Shown here piece after piece: positions 36,382 through 45,310 of a DNA stretch of 64,000 nt. The translations under genes and the position numbers were made by a program. Origin of the DNA: Burkholderia sp. SRS-46 (GTDB lineage: Bacteria > Pseudomonadota > Gammaproteobacteria > Burkholderiales > Burkholderiaceae). Under the pieces are notes generated by a model. That model was not told the DNA's origin, searched no databases, and was given only the letters and a program-made list of their open reading frames with translations. How positions within the stretch are numbered: position 1 is the stretch's first letter; the number at the start of each line of letters is the position of its first letter. The stretch covers positions 186,001 through 250,000 of the forward strand of contig NZ_PTXL01000005.1 in NCBI RefSeq assembly GCF_004343775.1, in the 5' to 3' direction.

Positions 36382-37380
36382 ATGCAGAAGAAGCAGTTGT
36401 TTGCCGACCGACTCCTTGCCCAGATGCCGTCGCTCCGGGCGCTGAGATGCTTCGTGACGGCGGCGCGCTACGAGAGCTTTACCCAGGCGGCGGAGGTGCT
36501 GTGCGTCACCCAGGCGGCGATCAGCCGGCAGATCAAGGAGCTCGAGGATTCGCTCGACGTCGCGCTGTTCGAGCGCACCGGGCGGCATATCGCGCTGACC
36601 GACGCCGGCCGCATTCTCTACAACGCGTCGTATCTGTCGATCATGAACATCGCGGAAGCGGCGGAAGCCGTGCGCCGCAACGACAAGCACGCGCTGACCG
36701 TGTGCGTGTCGCACACCTTCTCGGCGCTGTGGCTGTCGGCCAGGCTGCCGTCGTTCCGCGAGCGGTTTCCCGACACCCGGCTGCACGTGATGGTGACGGA
36801 GCATTTCATGGAGCTCGACGAGCTGATGGAGCCCGACGTCATCATCACCAAGAACCCGCCGCGCGAGCAGGAGTTCGAGGTCGAGCCGCTGTTCCACGAC
36901 ATCGTTTATCCGGTCTGCAGCCCGTCGTTCCACGAGCGGCATTTCCGCGGCAGGACGCTGAAGCCGCTCGACCTGCTGTCGCAGCCGACGCTGAACCTGT
37001 CGCTGCTGGGGCGCGCGCAGGTTTGCGAGCATGTCGACTGGCGCGTGTGGCGCAACTGGTTCCAGCAGGGAGACGGCTCCGACGCGCTGGCGGAGAACGA
37101 TCGCCTCGAGAGCAACGACTACCGGCTGCTCGTCGCGCAGGCGGAAGCCGGCGAGGGCACGCTGCTCGGCTGGCATCACCTCGTGCATCGCCAGGTCGAA
37201 CAGGGGCGCCTGATGCGGCCGGTGCCGGACGTGCTCGTGTTTCACGATCGTCACCACTACCTGATCACGCACCGGAACGCGAAGCCCCGGCCGGAGTATC
37301 GGCAGTTTCGCGAGTGGCTCGATGCGGAAGTGGCCGTGATGATGCGCGACTGGCGCAGTGCGGACGCGCAGGCCGTGTAG
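36382..37380 (+). CDS. LysR-family regulator, GcvA-like
   Basis: 332 residues from the ATG at 36382; the open frame before it is antisense-type and out of frame with the dehydrogenase. HTH: LRCFVTAARYESFTQAAEVLCVTQAAISRQIKELE. The effector domain contains HTFSALWLSARLPSFRERFP and DVIITKNPPREQEFEVEPL, both usual in the GcvA subgroup. It is the first of three regulators between the betaine transport/catabolic genes and gbcA, and may control the upstream operon. Target inferred. Confidence 0.85.
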   Translation: MQKKQLFADRLLAQMPSLRALRCFVTAARYESFTQAAEVLCVTQAAISRQIKELEDSLDVALFERTGRHIALTDAGRILYNASYLSIMNIAEAAEAVRRNDKHALTVCVSHTFSALWLSARLPSFRERFPDTRLHVMVTEHFMELDELMEPDVIITKNPPREQEFEVEPLFHDIVYPVCSPSFHERHFRGRTLKPLDLLSQPTLNLSLLGRAQVCEHVDWRVWRNWFQQGDGSDALAENDRLESNDYRLLVAQAEAGEGTLLGWHHLVHRQVEQGRLMRPVPDVLVFHDRHHYLITHRNAKPRPEYRQFREWLDAEVAVMMRDWRSADAQAV

Positions 37381-37437
37381 CGCGGCGGCGCGTGCCGCCG
37401 GGCCCGACAGTGCCCGCAACTTGATGCAAGCCGCCCC

Positions 37438-38472
37438 ATGATCCGGTCTCTCGACGACGCCCGGGCCGCTGCGCCGCCGCCGCTGCGCTTCGGGATCGTG
37501 CTGCTGCCCAACTTCACGTTGACCGCCTTTTCCGGTTTCGTCGACCTGCTGCGGCTCGCGAGCGACGAGGGCGACCGCAGCCGGCCGGTGCGCTGCGCGT
37601 GGACGATCGTCGCGGAATCGCTGGTGCCGGTGCGCGCGAGCTGCGGCATCCAGGTCACGCCGTGGACCACCTTCGACGAGGCCGGCACCTTCGATTACGT
37701 CGTGGTGGTCGGCGGCCTGCTGCATTCCGGGCCGGCCGCCAGCGATGCGACGCTGCGCTTCATCCGCGCGGCGGCGAGCAGTGCCGCGACGCTGGTCGGC
37801 ATCTGCACGGGCGTGTTCGCGCTGACGCGGGCCGGCGTGATGGACGGCTACCGGATGTGCGTGAGCTGGTTCCATTACTGGGATTTCGTCGAGCGCTTTC
37901 CGGGCGTGGACGAGCGCAACCTGGTGGCCGATCGCCTGTTCGTGATCGACCGGCGGCGTATCACCTGCTCGGGCGGCCGGGCGTCGATCGACGTGGCCGC
38001 GGCCATCCTGCTGCGGCATTTCGAGGCGACCGTCGTGCAGAAGGCGCTGCGCATCCTGCTCGTCGACGATGCCGACAAGGGCAATGCGCCGCAGCCGCAC
38101 CCGCCGGGCCTCGCACCCGCGACCCATCCGAAGGTGCGGCGCGCCATCCTGCTGATGGAGCAGCACATCGGCCAGCCGCTGGGCCTCGCGGAGCTGGCGC
38201 GACGCCTGGACATGTCGGTGCGTCAGCTCGAGCGCCTGTTCGCGACCGAGACCGGGAAATCGCCGAACGCGTACGCGCGGCAGATCCGGATCCGGATGGC
38301 GTCCTGGCTGCTGACGAGCTCGGATCGCACGGTGGCCAATATCGCGACGTCCTGCGGATTCTCGGATGCGTCGCATCTCGGCCGTGAATTCAGGAAGGCA
38401 TTCGGCGAATCGCCGAACGCCTATCGCGTCGCGCGGCCGCAGAGCCGTTCGGCGGCGCTGGGTGCAGCATGA
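37438..38472 (+). CDS. GlxA-type AraC regulator (DJ-1/PfpI domain), possible GbdR
   Basis: 344 residues. The N-terminal domain is DJ-1/PfpI-like (FGIVLLPNFTLTAFSGFVDLL, TLVGICTGVFALTRAGVMDGY, with the cysteine of the elbow). The C-terminal AraC domain has SVRQLERLFATETGKSPNAY and ATSCGFSDASHLGREFRKAF. GbdR, which senses betaine and dimethylglycine and activates gbcAB in Pseudomonas, has this architecture. The position near gbcAB makes that role plausible. Starts with ATG 37438; no clear ribosome-binding site was seen. Confidence 0.78.
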   Translation: MIRSLDDARAAAPPPLRFGIVLLPNFTLTAFSGFVDLLRLASDEGDRSRPVRCAWTIVAESLVPVRASCGIQVTPWTTFDEAGTFDYVVVVGGLLHSGPAASDATLRFIRAAASSAATLVGICTGVFALTRAGVMDGYRMCVSWFHYWDFVERFPGVDERNLVADRLFVIDRRRITCSGGRASIDVAAAILLRHFEATVVQKALRILLVDDADKGNAPQPHPPGLAPATHPKVRRAILLMEQHIGQPLGLAELARRLDMSVRQLERLFATETGKSPNAYARQIRIRMASWLLTSSDRTVANIATSCGFSDASHLGREFRKAFGESPNAYRVARPQSRSAALGAA

Positions 38473-38602
38473 CGGGTATGCGATGGCGGGCGACGGACGG
38501 CCGTCGCAAGCGCGCCGTCGGCAACGGTCGCGCGTGCGCGTACCGATCCAGCCATGGAAGCGACAGGATCGGTAATCGTCGGGCCATGACGAAGGTGACG
38601 CA

Positions 38603-39532
38603 ATGAAAACAGCGAGCGGCGGAACCAAGGGATACCGGCGGCTGATCCCGTCGATGACGGCGCTGGTCGAGTTCGAGGCCGTGGAGCGGCTGGGCAGCTT
38701 CACCATTGCCGCGGACGAACTCGGCGTCACGCAGGCGGCGGTCAGCCGTCAGGTGCGGTTCCTCGAGGAGACGCTCGGCGTCCGGCTGTTCCACCGGCTG
38801 CATCGCGCGATTGCGCTGACGGCTGAAGGCGACGCGCTGTACCGCGTCGTCGCCGAATCGATGCAGCGGATCGCAGGCGTATTCGACGGGTTGTCGAGCG
38901 GCGCGCTGCAGCAGGAGTTGGTGCTGGCGGCCACGGCCGCGTTCGCGCAATTCCGCCTGCTGCCGAGGCTGGCCGCGCTCAAGCAGGCTCAGCCGAACCT
39001 GCAGTTGCGGCTGACGACGCAGATGTTCACCGCCGACCTGCGGCACAAGGAAGTCGATGTCGCGGTGCGGTACGGAAACGGCCGGTGGGCAGACGGAACC
39101 GCGACGCTGCTGTTCGACGAGGAGGTCTTTCCGGTCTGCTCGCCGGGCTGGCGCGATGCGAACCCGGCCTCCGGCACGCTCGCCGAACTGGCCGAAGCCG
39201 CGCTCATCGAGTCCGACTCCACCTCGGAAGGCTGGCTGGGCTGGGAGGAATGGTTCCGGTCCGTCGAGTTTCGGCCGCCGAAGCTGCACTACGCATTGCG
39301 CTGCAGCCTGTACACCGATGCGATCCAGGCCGCGCGCTACGGGCAGGGCGTCGCGCTCGGCTGGGGGCGGCTGGTGCACGATCTGCTGGCGGCCGGGGAG
39401 CTGGTTCGGCTGAGCGCCGCATCGTTCAAGCCGCGCGATGCCTATTTCATCGTGGTGCCGCACGGCCGCACGATGTCGCCCGCGATCGATGGCCTGATCG
39501 ACTGGTTGCGCGAGGACGTCGTCGCCGAATGA
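38603..39532 (+). CDS. LysR-family regulator, GcvA-like
   Basis: 309 residues. HTH region LVEFEAVERLGSFTIAADELGVTQAAVSRQVRFLE, then the cofactor domain (LVLAATAAFAQFRLLPRLAAL, DVAVRYGNGRWADGTATLLF). It resembles the LysR gene at 36382 in subgroup but not in detail. It ends 168 bases before gbcA with a T-N11-A dyad in between, the usual form of an LTTR site, so gbcA is a likely target. Confidence 0.86.
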   Translation: MKTASGGTKGYRRLIPSMTALVEFEAVERLGSFTIAADELGVTQAAVSRQVRFLEETLGVRLFHRLHRAIALTAEGDALYRVVAESMQRIAGVFDGLSSGALQQELVLAATAAFAQFRLLPRLAALKQAQPNLQLRLTTQMFTADLRHKEVDVAVRYGNGRWADGTATLLFDEEVFPVCSPGWRDANPASGTLAELAEAALIESDSTSEGWLGWEEWFRSVEFRPPKLHYALRCSLYTDAIQAARYGQGVALGWGRLVHDLLAAGELVRLSAASFKPRDAYFIVVPHGRTMSPAIDGLIDWLREDVVAE

Positions 39533-39571
39533 GGTGCAGCGCTGCTGCGGGCGGCCGGTGTCGCGCGCGCG

Positions 39572-39598
39572 GTTCGCATGATTTCAAGTTATGCGAAC
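39572..39598. promoter_or_regulatory. LysR-type operator upstream of gbcA
   Basis: GTTCGCAT at 39572-39579 and its exact reverse complement ATGCGAAC at 39591-39598 flank an 11-base spacer. This gives the LysR consensus T-N11-A within an 8-base dyad, 101 bases before the gbcA start. Autoregulation is less likely because the site lies downstream of the lysR gene. A LysR partner from the cluster is inferred. Confidence 0.65.
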
Positions 39599-39699
39599 GG
39601 AAAAATAAAGCGCGTTGACCGTGTTTTTCGTTCCTCCAATACTCGAATCACCACGGCGATGCACTCGCATCACGATCATTCGAGCATGGGAGGAACACG

Positions 39700-40956
39700 A
39701 TGTCCGGGAATCACTTCAAGACGCACGGCGAGCTCGTGCGGAGCCGCCAGCCGGGCCACGGCATGCCTGGCGCGCTGTTCGGGCGGCAGGACGTCTTCGA
39801 GACGGACGTCGACGTGTTCTTCCACAAGCACTGGATCCTCGTCGGCGTCACCGCGGACGTGCCCGAGCCGGGCGACGTCTCGACGGTCGACATCGGCAAC
39901 GCGTCCATCCTGATCGTGCGCGACGACGATGAAAACATCCGCGCCTGCCGCAACGTCTGCCGGCATCGCGGCGCCCGGCTGAAAGCGGCGGGGAAATCGA
40001 CGGTCGGCATGCTCGTCTGCCCGTATCATCAGTGGACCTACGATCTCGACGGCAGCCTGCGCCATGCGACGCACATGGGCAAGGATTTCGACACGACGTG
40101 CCGCAGCCTGATTCCGGTGCACACACGGATCGTCGGCACGCACATCTTCGCCTGCCTCGCCGACGATCCGCCGGCGGACATCGCGAAACTGGACGGCACG
40201 ATGGCGCCGCGTTTCGCGCCGTACGACCTGCGCAATACGCGGATCGCATTCGAGTCGGAGATCGTCGAGCACGGCAACTGGAAGCTGGTGATCGAGAACA
40301 ACCGCGAGTGCTACCACTGCGCGGGCACCCACCCGGAACTGACCGCATCGTTCCTGCCGGAAGACTTCGGCTTCTGCCCGGACAATCTCAGCGAGGAATC
40401 GCTTCGGGCGCTGGACGATTACCACGTGCGCAATGCGGCCTCCCGGCAAAGCTGGGAGCGCGATGGATTCGTCTGCGCGCCGGTCGAGTGGCTGGATGCG
40501 GACGCGGTCACGCAGTTCAAGACGCAGCAGCTCGTCATTGCCGGCAACGGCGAATCGCAGACGCTCAGCACGAAAGTCGCCAGCGCGCGGCTGCTCGGGC
40601 AGCTCCAGCGGCGCGACCTCGGCGATACGCACCTGTGGACCCACAACTCGTGGACGCACGTGATGAGCGACCACGCGGTGATCAGCTACATCATTCCGCT
40701 CGCGCCGGACCAGACGCTCGTGCGGACGAAGTGGCTCGTCCACGCCGATGCGGTCGAGGGTGTCGATTACACGATTTCCGACCTGACTGAAGTGTGGATG
40801 GCGACCAACGCGCAGGACAAGCACCTCGTCGAGATCACACACGCAGGGACCCAGGATCCGGCATACGCACCCGGCATGTTCTCGCCGTTCACGGAAGCCT
40901 ACGTGGACCAGTTCTCGCGCTGGTATGCCGCGCGCCTGGGCGCGCACGGCGTGTGA
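39700..40956 (+). CDS. gbcA: Rieske glycine betaine monooxygenase (GbcA-like)
   Basis: 418 residues. Rieske ligands are Cys87/His89 (VCRHRGARL) and Cys107/His110 (CPYHQW), with 17 residues between the halves. The mononuclear iron region contains ENNRECYHCAGTHPEL, the signature of GbcA/stachydrine-demethylase type proteins. With GbcB it oxidises glycine betaine to dimethylglycine and formaldehyde. It is followed by gbcB after 14 bases. A related quaternary amine as substrate cannot be excluded. Confidence 0.9.
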   Translation: MSGNHFKTHGELVRSRQPGHGMPGALFGRQDVFETDVDVFFHKHWILVGVTADVPEPGDVSTVDIGNASILIVRDDDENIRACRNVCRHRGARLKAAGKSTVGMLVCPYHQWTYDLDGSLRHATHMGKDFDTTCRSLIPVHTRIVGTHIFACLADDPPADIAKLDGTMAPRFAPYDLRNTRIAFESEIVEHGNWKLVIENNRECYHCAGTHPELTASFLPEDFGFCPDNLSEESLRALDDYHVRNAASRQSWERDGFVCAPVEWLDADAVTQFKTQQLVIAGNGESQTLSTKVASARLLGQLQRRDLGDTHLWTHNSWTHVMSDHAVISYIIPLAPDQTLVRTKWLVHADAVEGVDYTISDLTEVWMATNAQDKHLVEITHAGTQDPAYAPGMFSPFTEAYVDQFSRWYAARLGAHGV

Positions 40957-40970
40957 GCAGGATCACGACC

Positions 40971-42116
40971 ATGAACGCTGTTGAAACCCGATTCGACCCC
41001 GCGCCCGGCGCGGCAGACCGTCTCGCCAGCGCCGGCACGTGGGAGTGCGGTGGCCGGCTCTGGGCGAGCAATGAGCGGCAGACGCTGACGTGCTGTCGCG
41101 TCGTCGACGAAACGCACGACGTCAGGAGTTTCGTGTTCCGCACCGGCGACGGCATGCCCGTGCGCTTCGAGCCCGGGCAGTTCATGACCGTGTCGGCGAA
41201 CGTGCAAGGCCGGCCGGTCGAGCGCTGCTACACGATCTCGTCGCCGCCGACGCGCCCGTACCTGCTTTCCATCACGGTGAAGCGGGTGCCGGGCGGGGTC
41301 ATGTCGAACTGGCTCCACGACACCATGCGGCCGGGCCTGCCGTTGCACGCGTACGGCCCGTCCGGCACCTTCACGCCCACCGCCGCGCCCGCGGCGAAGT
41401 CGCTTTATCTGTCGGCTGGTTCGGGCGTGACGCCGCTGATGTCGATGACGCGTGCCAGCATCGATCTCGGGCTCGACCGCGACATCACGTTCGTGCACAG
41501 CGCGCGCACGCCGGCCGATATCGTCTTTCACGAGGAGCTGCACAGGCTCGCGAGACTGTCGCCGCGCCTGCGCCTCTTCTTCGTATGCGAAAGCGCCGGG
41601 AACGACGCGGGCTGGACCGGCGCGACCGGGCGACTCAGCCTCGAACTGCTGGCGAAGTGGATACCCGACTATGCGGACCGCGAGGTATTCACCTGCGGCC
41701 CGGGCGGCTACATGAACGCGGTGCGGGCGCTGCTTCGCGAAGGCGGCCACGACCCGGCGCGCTATCACCAGGAGAGCTTCGACATCGCGGCCGGTGCGGC
41801 GCCTCAAGCCGCGCCGTGCGATAGCGTCAACGGTAGCGAGGCGGCTGACGGGCAGACCTATATGGTCAAGTTGTCGCGCTCGTCGAGGGCCTTCACGATG
41901 AGCCCGTCGGAGACGGTGCTGGCCGCGGCGAAGAAGGCAGGCGTGGCGATCGCGTCGTCGTGCAGCCAGGGCGTGTGCGGCACCTGCAAGACCAAGGTGC
42001 TCGACGGCACGGTCGACATGCATCACAACGGCGGAATTCGGGAGCGCGAAATCCAGAAGGGTTACCGGCTGCTGTGCTGCAGCCGCCCGACGTCCGACCT
42101 GGTGCTGGAGCTGTGA
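40971..42116 (+). CDS. gbcB: GbcB-like ferredoxin-fused oxidoreductase
   Basis: 381 residues from the ATG at 40971. FAD-binding part with RCYTISSPPTRPYLLSITVK (flavin RxYS-type motif), NAD(P)-binding part with SLYLSAGSGVTPLMSM and VFTCGPGGYMNAV, and a C-terminal plant-type [2Fe-2S] ferredoxin with cysteines in ASSCSQGVCGTCKTK and LLCCSRP. It passes electrons from NAD(P)H to the GbcA Rieske centre. Co-transcribed with gbcA. Confidence 0.9.
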   Translation: MNAVETRFDPAPGAADRLASAGTWECGGRLWASNERQTLTCCRVVDETHDVRSFVFRTGDGMPVRFEPGQFMTVSANVQGRPVERCYTISSPPTRPYLLSITVKRVPGGVMSNWLHDTMRPGLPLHAYGPSGTFTPTAAPAAKSLYLSAGSGVTPLMSMTRASIDLGLDRDITFVHSARTPADIVFHEELHRLARLSPRLRLFFVCESAGNDAGWTGATGRLSLELLAKWIPDYADREVFTCGPGGYMNAVRALLREGGHDPARYHQESFDIAAGAAPQAAPCDSVNGSEAADGQTYMVKLSRSSRAFTMSPSETVLAAAKKAGVAIASSCSQGVCGTCKTKVLDGTVDMHHNGGIREREIQKGYRLLCCSRPTSDLVLEL

Positions 42117-42274
42117 GCAGCCACGTCCGGCGCGGCGCGGAAGGTGGCCATCAGGGCGTGAAGCCGGAGAAGCAGGTGGTGCTCACCGAGCGCGGCTGCG
42201 TGCCGCTCGCGTCGTAGGGGAGTGAAACCGACGGGCTATGAGGCGGACGTGCCGGAACGGTTCACGCCATCGCG

Positions 42275-42895
42275 TCACCGCAACTGCACGGCCGCAAGAA
42301 ACAGCACCATGCTGCCGATCGCGGCATCGAGCACGCGCCACGCCACCGCACGGCGGAACCACGGCGCGAGCAATCGCGCACCGTACCCGAGGCCAAGGAA
42401 CCATACGACGCTGACCGCCATCGCGCCGATCGCGAACGCGAGCCGCGCGCCTTCCGGCTCGCGTGCGCCGGCCGTGCCGATCAGCAGGAACGTGTCGAGA
42501 TACACGTGCGGGTTGAGCCACGTGAACGCCAGCGTCATCAGCACGATCGAGAGCCCGCTCTGCGGCGGCGGTGCGACGGCGTCGCCGCGCACGTCGAGCG
42601 TTGCATGCCCCGGCTTCAGGGCGCGCCGCAGCGCGCTGAAGCCGAACCACGCGAGGTATGCGAGGCCGACGTACAGCACCGCGTGGACGAACGTCGGATA
42701 GCGCTCGACGAGCACCGACGCGCCGCCGACGCCCGCGCCGATCAGGATCATGTCGGACAGCGCGCACAGCAGCACGATCTTGCCGACGTGCGCGCGCATG
42801 ATGCCTTGGCGCAGCACGAACGCGTTCTGCGCGCCGATGGTGACGATGAGGGAGCCGCACAACACGGCGCCGTGGGAAAAAGCGAGCCAGTTCAT
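42275..42895 (-). CDS. argO: LysE/ArgO-family amino-acid exporter
   Basis: 206 residues, multi-span, with the LysE/ArgO N-terminus (SLIVTIGAQNAFVLRQGIMR) and AFTWLNPHVYLDTFLLIG. ArgO and LysE export arginine or lysine. The divergent ArgP-like gene 101 bases away is the typical partner regulator. Arginine versus lysine cannot be separated here. Confidence 0.87.
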   Translation of the reverse strand: MNWLAFSHGAVLCGSLIVTIGAQNAFVLRQGIMRAHVGKIVLLCALSDMILIGAGVGGASVLVERYPTFVHAVLYVGLAYLAWFGFSALRRALKPGHATLDVRGDAVAPPPQSGLSIVLMTLAFTWLNPHVYLDTFLLIGTAGAREPEGARLAFAIGAMAVSVVWFLGLGYGARLLAPWFRRAVAWRVLDAAIGSMVLFLAAVQLR

Positions 42896-42996
42896 GATGG
42901 ATGCCAGCAGTAGACGGATGGATCGAGTGGCGCTAGTCTGCGGGGTTCATGAAGCTAAGAAAAGCTAAATCCTCTAATGCCGATTAAGGAAAACTG

Positions 42997-43890
42997 ATGC
43001 TCGACTACGCATTGCTCGATGCCCTCGCGGCGGTGATCCGGCACGGCTCGTTCGAACGCGCGGCGAAGGCGCTGAACGTCACGCCGTCGGCGGTGTCGCA
43101 GCGGGTGAAACTGCTCGAGGAGCGCGTCGGCAGCGTGCTCGTGAAGCGCGGGCAGCCGTGCGTCGCGACGGCGTCCGGCGCGCTGCTGTGCCGTCATACC
43201 GAGCGCGTGCAACTGCTCGAAGCGGAGTTGTCCGGAAGGCTGCCCGCATTGCCGGGCGCACTGTCGGCCGACTGGCCGAGGTTGCGCGTCGCGGTGAACG
43301 ACGACAGCGTGGCGACGTGGTTCATCGACGCGGTCGCGCCGTTCTGCGCGGAGCGCGAAACGCTGCTCGACCTCGTGATCGACGACCAGGACTACACGGC
43401 GTCGCGCATTCGCGACGGCAGCGTGCAGGGCGCGGTGACCGCGCAGGCGGAGCCGATCCAGGGCTGCCGTTCGACGCGGCTCGGGCGTATCCGGTATCGC
43501 GCCGTGTGTTCGCCGGAATTCCACGCGCGCTATTTCGGCGCGGGCGTGACCCGCGATGCGCTGCGTCGCGCGCCGTGCGTGATGTTCAATTCGAAGGACG
43601 GGTTGCAGGCGCGCTTCATCCGGCGCGTGACGCGCGCGGATCTCGATCCGCCGCAGCACTGGATACCGCACGTCGCCGGGTATCTGCGCGCGTGCGAAAC
43701 GGGGCTGGGATGGGGGATGTGTCCGGACCGGATGGCCGACCGCCAGCTGGCGGCGGGAGAGCTGGTCGACATGTCGGCGGGGCGAACCGTCGACATCGAC
43801 CTGTACTGGCAGAGCTGGCGCCTGTCGATCGGCTGGCTCGACGATTTCAGCGCGATGCTCAAGGCGCGCGCCGCGCAGTTTCTCGATTGA
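42997..43890 (+). CDS. argP: LysR-family regulator ArgP/LysG-like
   Basis: 297 residues. HTH LLDALAAVIRHGSFERAAKALNVTPSAVSQRVKLLE. The effector domain has ALSADWPRLRVAVNDDSVATW and DQDYTASRIRDGSVQGAVT, typical of ArgP/LysG, which bind lysine or arginine and switch on the paired exporter. Divergent to argO with a shared 100-base promoter region. The assignment rests on both sequence and gene arrangement. Confidence 0.88.
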   Translation: MLDYALLDALAAVIRHGSFERAAKALNVTPSAVSQRVKLLEERVGSVLVKRGQPCVATASGALLCRHTERVQLLEAELSGRLPALPGALSADWPRLRVAVNDDSVATWFIDAVAPFCAERETLLDLVIDDQDYTASRIRDGSVQGAVTAQAEPIQGCRSTRLGRIRYRAVCSPEFHARYFGAGVTRDALRRAPCVMFNSKDGLQARFIRRVTRADLDPPQHWIPHVAGYLRACETGLGWGMCPDRMADRQLAAGELVDMSAGRTVDIDLYWQSWRLSIGWLDDFSAMLKARAAQFLD

Positions 43891-43959
43891 TCGTTGCGCG
43901 GCGCGTGACGCGTCGCGCAACGTGCCCGGCCGCGCGCGATGCGCGCGCCGGATGCGGCG

Positions 43960-44706
43960 TCAGATCTGGCGCAGGCCGTCGAAATCGACGATCTGCACGT
44001 GGCGGCCGTGCATCTCGATCAGGCCGCGCTTCTGGAACTTCGACAGCGTGCGGCTGACCGTTTCGAGCGTCATGCCGAGGAAGCTGCCGATGTCTTCGCG
44101 CGTCATCCGCAGGTTGAATTCCGTCGGCGAATAGCCGCGCTTCAGGTAGCGCGACGAGATGTCGAGCAGGAACGCGGCGACCCGCTCCTCGGCGTTCAGC
44201 GAACCGAGCAGCATCGATTGCGACGTCTCGCGCATGATCTGCTCGCTCATCAGCTTGTGCATGCGCAGCTGCATCGAGCCGGCTTCGGAACACAGCGACT
44301 TGAGTGCGCTGTACGGAATCACGCAGACGGAGCTGTCTTCCAGCGCGACCGCGGTGCGCGGGTGCGCGTCGTCGCAAATGCCGTCGAGGCCGAGCGCTTC
44401 GCCGGCGAGATGCAGGCCGGTGACTTGCTCGCGGCCGTCGTGGCGCGTCGCGACCGTCTTCAGCGAACCGGAGCGCACCGCATACAGGTTGTCGAAGGCA
44501 TCGCCTTCGCGGAACAGCGCTTCACCGCGCTTGACTGCGCGTGCGACGCAGATGACCGACTCGAGGCGGCTGAGCGCTTCGGGTGCCAGGCCCTGCGGCA
44601 TGCACAAATGCCGCATCGCGCACGACGAGCAGTGCGCTGCCTGACGGGGAGCCCAGCTGCCGGCATGGGGCGCGGCGGCTTGGCGTGTGGCGACGGGCGT
44701 CAGCAT
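43960..44706 (-). CDS. fnr: FNR/ANR-type oxygen-responsive regulator
   Basis: 248 residues. The N-terminal cysteine cluster is C25-x2-C28-x5-C34 (HCSSCAMRHLC), and a fourth cysteine is C110 (GLDGIC), the ligands of an oxygen-labile [4Fe-4S] cluster in FNR. The cyclic-nucleotide-like beta-roll precedes a C-terminal HTH (TREDIGSFLGMTLETVSRTL). The recognition helix ETVSR fits TTGAT-N4-ATCAA boxes. It is followed by usp on the same strand, divergence-free, with about 136 bases between. Probably the low-oxygen regulator of nearby genes. Confidence 0.9.
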   Translation of the reverse strand: MLTPVATRQAAAPHAGSWAPRQAAHCSSCAMRHLCMPQGLAPEALSRLESVICVARAVKRGEALFREGDAFDNLYAVRSGSLKTVATRHDGREQVTGLHLAGEALGLDGICDDAHPRTAVALEDSSVCVIPYSALKSLCSEAGSMQLRMHKLMSEQIMRETSQSMLLGSLNAEERVAAFLLDISSRYLKRGYSPTEFNLRMTREDIGSFLGMTLETVSRTLSKFQKRGLIEMHGRHVQIVDFDGLRQI

Positions 44707-44842
44707 GATCGTTTACTCCGGCGTTGAATCGACGAGATCATTGTCCCACCGCAACTTGCGGCTGTTGGGTGACAAAACGTCGCGATGTGTTCATGTTGCG
44801 CACGCTTGCGGCGGCGCGCGTCGCAAGCGTGCGTGGCGATGC

Positions 44843-45310
44843 TCAGCTTGGCTGCGTGTCGGCGTGCGCGGCCGACGGAATCAGCAGCACGGGCAGCGAC
44901 GCATGCCGCACGCATTGCTCGGCGATGCTGCCGAGCACGAGCCGGCGGAAACCACGGCGGCCGTGGGTGCCGAGCACGAGCAGATCGGCATCGAACGCGG
45001 TCGCGCCTTCGAGGATCAGCGACGAGACGTCCGCGATCGACGACGCCTCGCCGAGCTTGGCCTCGCCCTTCACGCCGGCGGCCTGCATCCGCTGCGAGAA
45101 TTCCTTCGCGAGGTCGTTGCCCTGTTTGAGGAGCTGGTCGCGCAGGATCGAAGGATCGTAGCCGGGTACGTTGTAGTAGATCGCGGCGTTCTCGACGACG
45201 TAGAACGGCTGCAACTCCGCGCCGTGCGACTGCGCGAGTGCGAGCGCGGCATCGAACGCGTGGCGGGAGGTGTCGCTGCCGTCGACGGCAACCAGAATAC
45301 GCTTGTACAT
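44843..45310 (-). CDS. Universal stress protein, UspA family
   Basis: 155 residues from the ATG at 45310, which has GGAGACACT directly before it; the frame upstream is not coding. UspA features: MYKRILVAVDGSDTSRHAF, the nucleotide loop in LVLGTHGRRGFRRLVLGS, and LPVLLIPS. The ATP-binding type is likely from the GxxGxxxxxxxxxGS pattern. It is upstream of fnr on the same strand. Usp genes of this kind are common targets of ANR. Confidence 0.88.
   Translation of the reverse strand: MYKRILVAVDGSDTSRHAFDAALALAQSHGAELQPFYVVENAAIYYNVPGYDPSILRDQLLKQGNDLAKEFSQRMQAAGVKGEAKLGEASSIADVSSLILEGATAFDADLLVLGTHGRRGFRRLVLGSIAEQCVRHASLPVLLIPSAAHADTQPS

Noticed and set aside
36337..38730. A 797-residue open frame on the minus strand
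   Set aside because: It covers the LysR and GlxA genes on the opposite strand and shows no domain.
43926..43951. A CG-rich hairpin between argP and fnr
   Set aside because: The stem is alternating CG that arises easily in this DNA and no T-run follows, so a terminator is not supported.
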